From assembly GCA_029204225.1 (NCBI GenBank), contig CM055113.1, positions 23,010,405-23,074,404 on the forward strand: 64,000 bases of DNA. Reading direction: 5' to 3'. Shown one piece after another: positions 39,801-48,800 of this stretch (positions are counted from its first letter, which is position 1; each line of letters opens with the position of its first letter). A program made the position numbers and the translations under genes. Origin of the DNA: Diphasiastrum complanatum (lineage: Eukaryota > Streptophyta > Lycopodiopsida > Lycopodiales > Lycopodiaceae). The notes below the pieces were generated by a model. That model did no database searches. It was not told the origin of the DNA and saw only the letters and a list, made by a program, of their open reading frames with translations.

Positions 39801-42800
39801 AGGAAAGGAGTGTAAAAGTGAAGCTAAGGACTGTCGGTATAGCGGCATGTAAGTGGGATCTAGGTGTCAACCATAGGAGTGAGCTACTTGGCCAAGTGGG
39901 CCACTTGCACTAATTTACTCAACTTACAAAAGGGGGGTCTCATGTATTTATTTAATAACATGCCCCATGAGTTATGTACAACTTACAACTTAACTAGTGC
40001 TTAGCCAAAAGGGTAAAATAGGCATTACTCTTCAACAACATTCAAGGCGAAAAATGTTCTACAACAAAATGGAGTTGCGGAGAGGAAGAGCCGGTCTATT
40101 GTGGAAACTGCGAGGAGTATGCTCAACAGTAAGAATCTTCCAAATATGTTTTGGGGTGAAGCAGTCAAGACCGTGGTTTATCTTTTTGAATTGAAGTCCT
40201 ACAAAAGTTGTAAAGAATCGGACTCCAGAGAGAGCTTACACGGGACAAAAATCTGACATAAGTCATTTGAGTGTTTTTGGAAGTATTGCATATGCTCACA
40301 TACCTAAGAATTCTGTCATAATTTGTGATACAAATTCTAGATGGAGTTACTAGTCCTACTAGCACTCACACAACCTTGCATAGAGATTAAAGAGAAATCA
40401 GATTATAGGAGAATTGAGCAAAGCTCTAACATATTGGAATTATTTTGTGGTGGGGCGCCAACCTACATATATAGTTTCTCTAATCTATGTGAAAGGCTAA
40501 AAAGCCTAAAGCAAATAGCAAAAGAGCAAAAGCTAATTGCTAAAATTACTACCTATATTGGGTAAAGACCCAAGGTGAATTTCTAAGTACGAAAATAGAT
40601 TCAACTTCTGAAATTTTTCTTTGCCAAGTCCTTTGGTAAAGATATCTGCAACTTGCTCTTCTGTAGGACAATAGATAAGCTCCACTTCACCACTTTGAAT
40701 CTTTTCTCTAATGAAGTGTTGTACTTCAATGTGCTTAGTCCTGCTATGAAAAACTGGATTTTTTGCCATTTAATACAACTTTGATTGTCGCACTGAAGTA
40801 TCGTAGGTGAATCTTGTGCCATATGTAGATCATGTAAAACCCTTCGTAACCATATTGCTTCACATGTTGCACTCGTAGTAGCTCGATATTCTGCCTCTAT
40901 AGATGATAATGCAATAGTATGCTGCTTCTTTGAACTCCAAGAGATAGCACCAGAACCAAGACTAAAAACATAACCTGTAGTAGATCTTCGGTCTTCTACA
41001 TCTCTAGCCCAATCAGCATCCACATATCCCTGTAACTTCAAATCATCCTGTCTCCCATAGAGAATACCAAATCTCAAAGTGCCCTGGATATATCTGAGTA
41101 TCCGCTTAGCAGCTCTCCAATGAATCTACTTAGGCTTAGCCATAAACTGACTAACCATACTCACAGCATAAGCAATATCTGGTCTGGTAGTAGTTAGATA
41201 GATTAAGCTTCCAACAAACTTTCTATATAACGTCTCATCTACATCTCGATCCTCCTCGGCTTTAGTAAGCTTACATCCACCATCATATGGTGTAGAAATA
41301 GGTTTGCCCTCTGACATATTAAACTTTTCAAGAAGTTCATGAGCATACTTAGATTGAGAAATAAATAGCCCATGTGCTACTCTCCATTCCTCAATCCCAA
41401 AAAATATTGTAGTGAACCAAGATCTTTCATACAAACTCTGATGAGAGATCTTTCTTGATACCTTGAATCATACTATGATCTGATCCTGTAATAACAAGGT
41501 CATCCACATACATCACTACAATCACAATATGACCATCCCTGATCAAAACGTAAAGTGTATGCTCCGAACTACTCCTCTGAAAGCCAAGCTCCTCAAAGTA
41601 TGTGTCAATCCTTGTGTACCACGCCCTAGGTGCTTGCTTAAGTCCATATAGTGCCTTGTCCAATTTGCAAACCTTGTTTTCATGTCTTGCTACTATGTAT
41701 CCCTCTAGCTGCTCTATGTAGACTTCTTCCTCTAGAAAACCATTCAAGAATGCACTCTTCACATCCATTTGTTGAATATCCCATCCAAACTAGCTACCAA
41801 TGATAAAATTGTCCTCATAGTAGTAGACTTAGCAATTGGTGCAAAAGTTTCTTCATAGTCAATCCCTTCCTGTTGAGCATAACCTTTTGCCACCAATCTT
41901 GCCTTATGTTTATCTATAGAACCATCTGATTTGTACTTAGTTCTATAGACCCACTTGCATCCAATAGCCTTTTTACCTGTAGGTAACTGAACAAGTCTCC
42001 AAATATCCTCTTTTTCAGCCTCTCTGAAAGTAGATGGATCCTTGGTTTCCAATACAGTGGCCATATATGCAAAATGTACATCCCCATCTTCATGATGATC
42101 CTCTTGTTGATCTTGATCTTCATGTTGCTTTTCAAGTCTAGCCGATCTCTTAGTCCCATGTGTACTGGACTCTCCCTGTTCCACAATAACACTATCCTTG
42201 ATAGTTTCATAGTACCATCTAGGCAATCTTCTAGCTTCTGATGTAGGATGCTTCCTGCCTGGTGAAGTAGGAGGTGAATAAGTATCCCATATACTTGATC
42301 TCTCCTTCCTCTTTCCTTTCTCAACCAAAGTCACTCTAGGTACTTGGACTGGCGTAGGCGATACATGTGTCGATTCAGGCTTCTGTAATAACTTGTCACA
42401 TAATATAGGGATTCCTCCATCTTGATTCTTATCATAAGGTATCTCTGTATCTTTATGAGTTGCCTCCTCATTAAAGATTACATCCCTACTTATGATGATT
42501 CTCTTACTCTCTAAGTCATATAACCTGTATCCCTTCTCTTGACTATCATATCCAAGGAATAAACACTTGGTTGCCTTAGAATCCAATTTGCTCCTGGAAT
42601 CGTTAGGGATGTGAGCATAAGCAATACTACCAAACACTCTCAAATGACTTACATTTGGCTTCCGACCTGTGTAAGCTTCCTCTGGAGTCAGATTCTCTAC
42701 AACCTTTGTAGGACTTCGATTCAAAAGATAAACCCTTGTCTTAACTGCTTCACCCCAAAACATATTTGGAAGATTTTTACTCTTGAGCATACTCCTCGCA

Positions 42801-45800
42801 GTTTCCACTATAGACCATTTCTTTCTTTCCGCAACTCCATTTTGTTGAGGCATGTCCGTGTTTGCAAATTGTCTCTTTATACCATGATCCTTGCAAAACA
42901 CCTGAAATTCCGTAGAAATACACTCTCCCCCTTTGTCCGAGCGAAGTATCTTGATTTGTCTATCTGTTTCTTTCTCCACCTATGTCTTAAACAATGTGAA
43001 ATACTTGAACGCTTCACCCTTATTCTTCAGAAAATAGATCCATGTCTTCCTAGAATAGTCATCCACAAACACCATGAAGTAAGTTGCTCCCCCATAAGAT
43101 TGAGTCCTCATAGGACCACACAAATCGGCATGTCCGTGCTTGCAAATTACCCCTTTATACCATGATCCTTGCAAAACACCTTAAATTCTGTAGAAAGATA
43201 CTCTCCCCCTTTATCCGAGCATAGTATCTTGATTTGTCTATCTATTCCTTTCTCCACCTGTGTCTTAAACCATGTTCTTATTCACCCTTATTCTTGAGAA
43301 CATAAATCCACGTCTTCCTAGAATAGTCATCAACAAACACCATGAAATAACTTGCTCCCCCATAAGACTGAGTTCTCATAGGACCACATAAATCCGTATG
43401 ACCGAGTTCTAGAACATTTCTCGCCTTGAATGTACTAGATGGAAATTTCTTCATATGATGTTTCCCTAAGACACAAGTTACAACCCTCACAAACCTTGTG
43501 ATCAAAAACAACTTGAGGTAAACCTGTAACCATGTTGTATTTCCTCAAGACTTATAAACTTTTACAATTCAGATGCCCAAACCTCTCGTGCCACAACTTA
43601 CTCACTGATCCAATATGCGCAACACTTGCATGATGACCCGCCACCCGAGCCTGAAGTTTGTACAAGCCTCCTGCAAGTATGTCCTCAGAGTTTGTTACAA
43701 TGATGAATAACATATGCCCCAAAATGGCAGGCAAGGCATATTGATCAAATCGCCACTAACAGTTTGTTGGCTAGCTTCTCACCACACTTGAGTAACACGA
43801 ACATCAACCAAGCCCATGATAGTCATCCTCGATCCACGTCTCCGAAAGCTTGCCAAATATGCCCATTAAGACACAAGCTTATCTAACCTAGCTTCCCCAA
43901 ATGCCTATGGGCCCAACCACCATCATCGCTTACAATTGGTTCGTCCTCTAGTGAGTGATCCATCTTGGGTAATGTTAGGACCAATACTAGCCCCTACATT
44001 CTAGTACATCATTTGAAGTCCAAAGCTTAAAGCCAAGAAACTTGCCCAAAAGTCAAACGAAGCTCATGCTAGCCCAAACCAAAAAGAATTATTGTGCACG
44101 AAAAGTCCTTGTCTGGTTTTCTATCCACCATCATGTACATAAAAAGATATTTGCTTTATTTTATGCTCATGATGCTTATATTTCAAGCATACATGGGTCG
44201 CAACCACCTTTGAAATGGAAGAGTTGATCTTCTTACTAGAGCTGCTACTACTTGTTGGACTAAAAGTTGATTAAGCTCATTATGGTTCGTATCCAAACGT
44301 AGCACTTCCAAATGCATGTCATCTCTACATTAGATAAGGGAAATGGTTGGCAAGTCTTATAGTGAGCATCCAAGTTTTGCAGGACCTATATTTTGAATCA
44401 CACCGAAGCCTAATGAGTTGCTTCCAACCCAAAATTAGGAGAGGTGATGTTGCTACCTATGAATTGACAAAAGATCCGATTTCTTTGAGGTGATTGAATG
44501 ATCTAAAACAAAATTTAGCAACACTAACAAAGGAGTGTCTCCCCAAGGAAAATTGTCAAGTCTTGATGTCAGTTAGCTCATGTGCTTCAAATTCCCATCC
44601 GTAGTCTGATTCTCTCAATTCAAAAAGTGTAGACTCAAACATGCTCCTAGAAAAGTTCAATTTCTCAAAGTAGGCATTGATTCGAGTATACAATGCCCAA
44701 GGTGTCCAATATGTGGGATTCGGAATAATTCCTGATATGGATAGCCGATACCCCAGTGTATAAGGTTATTAGTTATGCCACATCATTGATCCAGGTTTCA
44801 TGTCAAACAGAGGACTTCATCCAAAGATCTCGCAAAGTTTTCCAAAGGGTATTCTTTTTACTTTTCAATTTGTTTAGTTGTTCTTTTTGCATATGTTGCT
44901 TATTAAGATCCATTTTGTATCCATTTCTTACCTTTTAGAAGTGAAGTCTTTGAAAAGTCAAACCTTGGTCAAATTGGAATATTTTGTTTTCTGTTCTAAA
45001 AGATTCTGTTTTTGGATCTTTACATACTTTGTTTTTCAAGAAGTTCATTGCAGTTTATGGTTTGCCAAATGGATGTCTCATTCTCAAGATATTACACTTT
45101 GAAGTCGTGCCCTACTTCACCACCTTCCACCCATTTGGAATTTTCTTTGTGGCCGTCCCGAACTCCCTACTGCCCCACATTGAGCAGCCATTTTTCCAGC
45201 TTTTGCACATCCAATTATTGGCTGTCCAATGCCTTACTTCACTCACTTTTCAGCAGCCCCTTCACCACCTATTGTTTGTTAGTTTTCTAATACCATTGGA
45301 CCATTCGTCACATTTCCTGTTCGTTTTCCTTAACACTTTACATTTTCTCGTTTTGATTCCATTTTCTTTATTCGTTTTCCATTTTGTTAGAAAATAAATA
45401 AACGACAAAATAATGTCACATTTCTCTTTTCCGAAGTATTTCGATTTTTCCTCTACATCTTGTGGCATTGTCAAATTCACCTACTAGGTGAATAATTTCA
45501 AAGATTAGTTTTTCACTTATTCATGTTCAGATGTTATGAAAATCATGATGGCTTCTTTGTGGTTAGATGGCCATGCAAAAGTTTGGTTTTCCATCTATCG
45601 TCACACTCATCCTACTCTAATATGGGGCATATTCTTCTATTTGCTACCACTCTTTTGAGTTACCTTCTGCATGTGAGGTTGAGTCTTCACATAGTCCTGA
45701 GATAGTGATAGAGTCACATAGTCCTATTGTCGAGACATATAGTCCTCTTGTCGCATCACATAGTCATATTGTCCAGTCACGCAGTTCTATTGAGATTGAG

Positions 45801-48800
45801 TCACACATATCGATCCCTGTTGAGTCTTCTTGTATAGTGATCAACTCTCAGATCGGGAGGGATACACATAGCGAGTTAGAGTCACCTCTACAAGTTAATG
45901 CTGAGTACATTGGTGTTGCCTTGATTCACAAATACCGTGTTCAGTAGTTATTCCTGGTTTCATTGATATTGATGCCACATACCTTGATGGTGTTTCTACT
46001 ATTGCTCTTGCGCATACTTCACATATCCCTCTTCGTTCGGTGATTATTGCAATATCTTTTACATTGGTCTCTATATCTCCTTCTCTTGATTCCGTTATGG
46101 CCGATGTTACTAATGATTTCTTTGGGGTTCTTCACGGTTCCATGGTTGATGGCTCCCTCAATACTGGCGATCAAGTTGTATCCTATTTAGCTTTACTCCA
46201 TGGATCTCTGCTTGAGGTTTGTGATCTGCCTCATGATATTTCTACAGTTCCTTCGCCTATGGTTCTTACCTTTTTGCATTTTCCATCCAAGGATATTTGC
46301 CATATGCTACTTATCTGGGGTATTCATATGTTGGGATCTTTCTAGATGAGTATAGAGGTATCCTTCAATCTCCTTGTGTTTCTACATATAGGCTTGTTGC
46401 AGTCGATGCGGATAGTATACCACTTTGGGCCTTATATGCACTAGAGGCTTTTCATGCTATTGATTCATTTTTACCTCTTGATATTTGGCATTCTTGGTTC
46501 TTAGGTATAGCTTGGATTTCATTTGGACCTGTTGATTGGTGCTGGTTTTCCATATTACTAATCATCCGCGGTTCAAATATCTTTATCTGTTCCTTGGACT
46601 GTTGCTCATTGTCAGGCTTGGCATCTCCAGATAGCTTGGATTATTGCCTCTATCCCAGCTACTGTTTGTCACGATGATCTTCAGGTTCCCTGGCATTTCT
46701 GATTGCTCCATATCACTTGGTTTCCAATGTTGTAACTGAGTTGCCACTTTTTTCTAGTGTTCCTGGACCATCAAAATACCTTGAGAGAGTTTCTTCTCCT
46801 TTCTTGGTTATTTATTGGGGATATTGCCGCCATGTACTTCAGTGCTACTCATATCCTTTGATACTCATTCCCAGCTCAAGATGGATATTGCTCTGACACT
46901 TGCTACTGATGATGCAGATCTTGGTCCTTGTTCTGCTTTTCGTATATCAGTTGAACTTGCTATTCCTCATTCCAGTGCATTTGTTCTTTCAGTTATTCCA
47001 GTGACTTCAGTTGTTGCTCTTCCTGATGCTAGCTCCCTGGTTGCGGTCTCCTTGCCCTTGCTATGTGGTTGCACTTTTCATGTTCTTCTATCCCTCACTT
47101 GTGCACCTGGTGTGTACTTTGGGATTGCACTTGTGGCTAGTTCCGATGGGTCATCCGATTCTCGATCCGTTTTTTGCTGCATCCTATGATGGCTTGGTAT
47201 GTCCATATGAGGTCCTTCTAGATGAGTATTTTGGTTTGGCTACAGTTTCTCCGTTGGGGCCTCTACTAGTTCTAGATTTGTTGCTACTGCGTTCATGCAT
47301 CATGTCTTTTTGGATGATGCGTTGCTTTCCTGGACCTTATGGATCTCTTGGCATGACAATCTTCTCGCGATACGTGCCTTCAGGGTACAGTGTAAAAATT
47401 GCTACTTCTAATTCATGGGCCTTTTGAATGCCTTGGGCTTTTGACCATGTTGGTGTGCATTTCTCCATGCTAGCTATCCTTTGTCAGGACGATGTCTTTA
47501 TGCTTCATGTTTCCTGGCATATTGCTTGGTCTTCCATGATATTGCGACGTGATTGTTGTTCTACTTATGTTCCTACTCCTTGGTGCTGGTCTTCTGATGC
47601 TGCTTCTTGGGGCACCTATATTGTTGAGTTTGCACATATGGTTGATACTTCCGTTTGCGATTGGAATCAACATTTGTGTTTTGTAGATTATAGTTATAAC
47701 AATTCGGTTAGTACCAACACACGTGTGTCTCCATTGCCCTCCTAATGATGTTCATGTTACTTTATCTTCTTTTCTTACTAACTCTCGTGATTCTATTGTG
47801 AAGGCACAACAACATTTGGCGCGAGCTCAACATCGTTATAAGTCCTTGAGTAATCGTCATAGGTCTTTCTTAGAGTTTGTTGAGGGCCAGCCTATTTATG
47901 TTCGTTTCTCTTTTGCACGTCATAAGTTTGTGCAGGGTTCAGGGTTTAGGGTTTAGGGTTTAGGGTTTAGGGTTGTCTGCACATTACTATGGTCCTTTCC
48001 AAATTGTGGAAAAACTTATTCCTGTTACTTATCATTTACAGTTACCAGTTGTTACTCGTGCTTGTGACATTTTTCATGTTAGTCTACTTGTTTGTCTCTT
48101 TTTCTTGGTGAACCTTGTGATCCTTTGTTCCTACTGATCTTGAACTTTTCCATTTTTAACTGCTGCTATTTTACAGGTTCGGGTCATTTTAAGTCGTCGT
48201 CTTGTCCAGATTTTGGTCCAATGGGATGGTCGTCCAATTGATGAAGTTACATGGGAGTCTTTCAAAATTTTTGCCCACTCACCTTTACTGTAGGAACAGG
48301 CTTGTTTTCTCTATGCGTTGGTACGTGACGCCACTGTTTTTGATCCTGATGCCACACCATTTTCTATTCCGGCTGATGTGGTTGTTGTTCCACCTCTGGA
48401 TATTGCAACTAATTCATCTAATCTTATTCATGTTGCTGATTTCCATGATGTTGGTTCCCTAATTTTCATGTTGTTGTTCTCATCCCTCCTGCTGATCTTT
48501 CAGATATTGATGGTCCCGATGCTCCTGCTGCACCTGCTCTTGATTCTTCATTACTTGTTGATGATGATACCTCAGTTGCCCAGACGACCTCCATTACTTA
48601 CACACTGATCTAGTCTTTCATCTACTAGAATGGAGATTAATAATTCTTTTTGCTTCATTGTACTGAAAGGAGATATCCGCAGCTGCATGGGATTCGGCTT
48701 TTGGACTGACACCACTTGCACGAAATGTATAACCCAGGAAAGAAAACGACAATAAAGCGGTACTAAAATAGCTCTAGTAGTTAAAATTTTATAGCTCACA

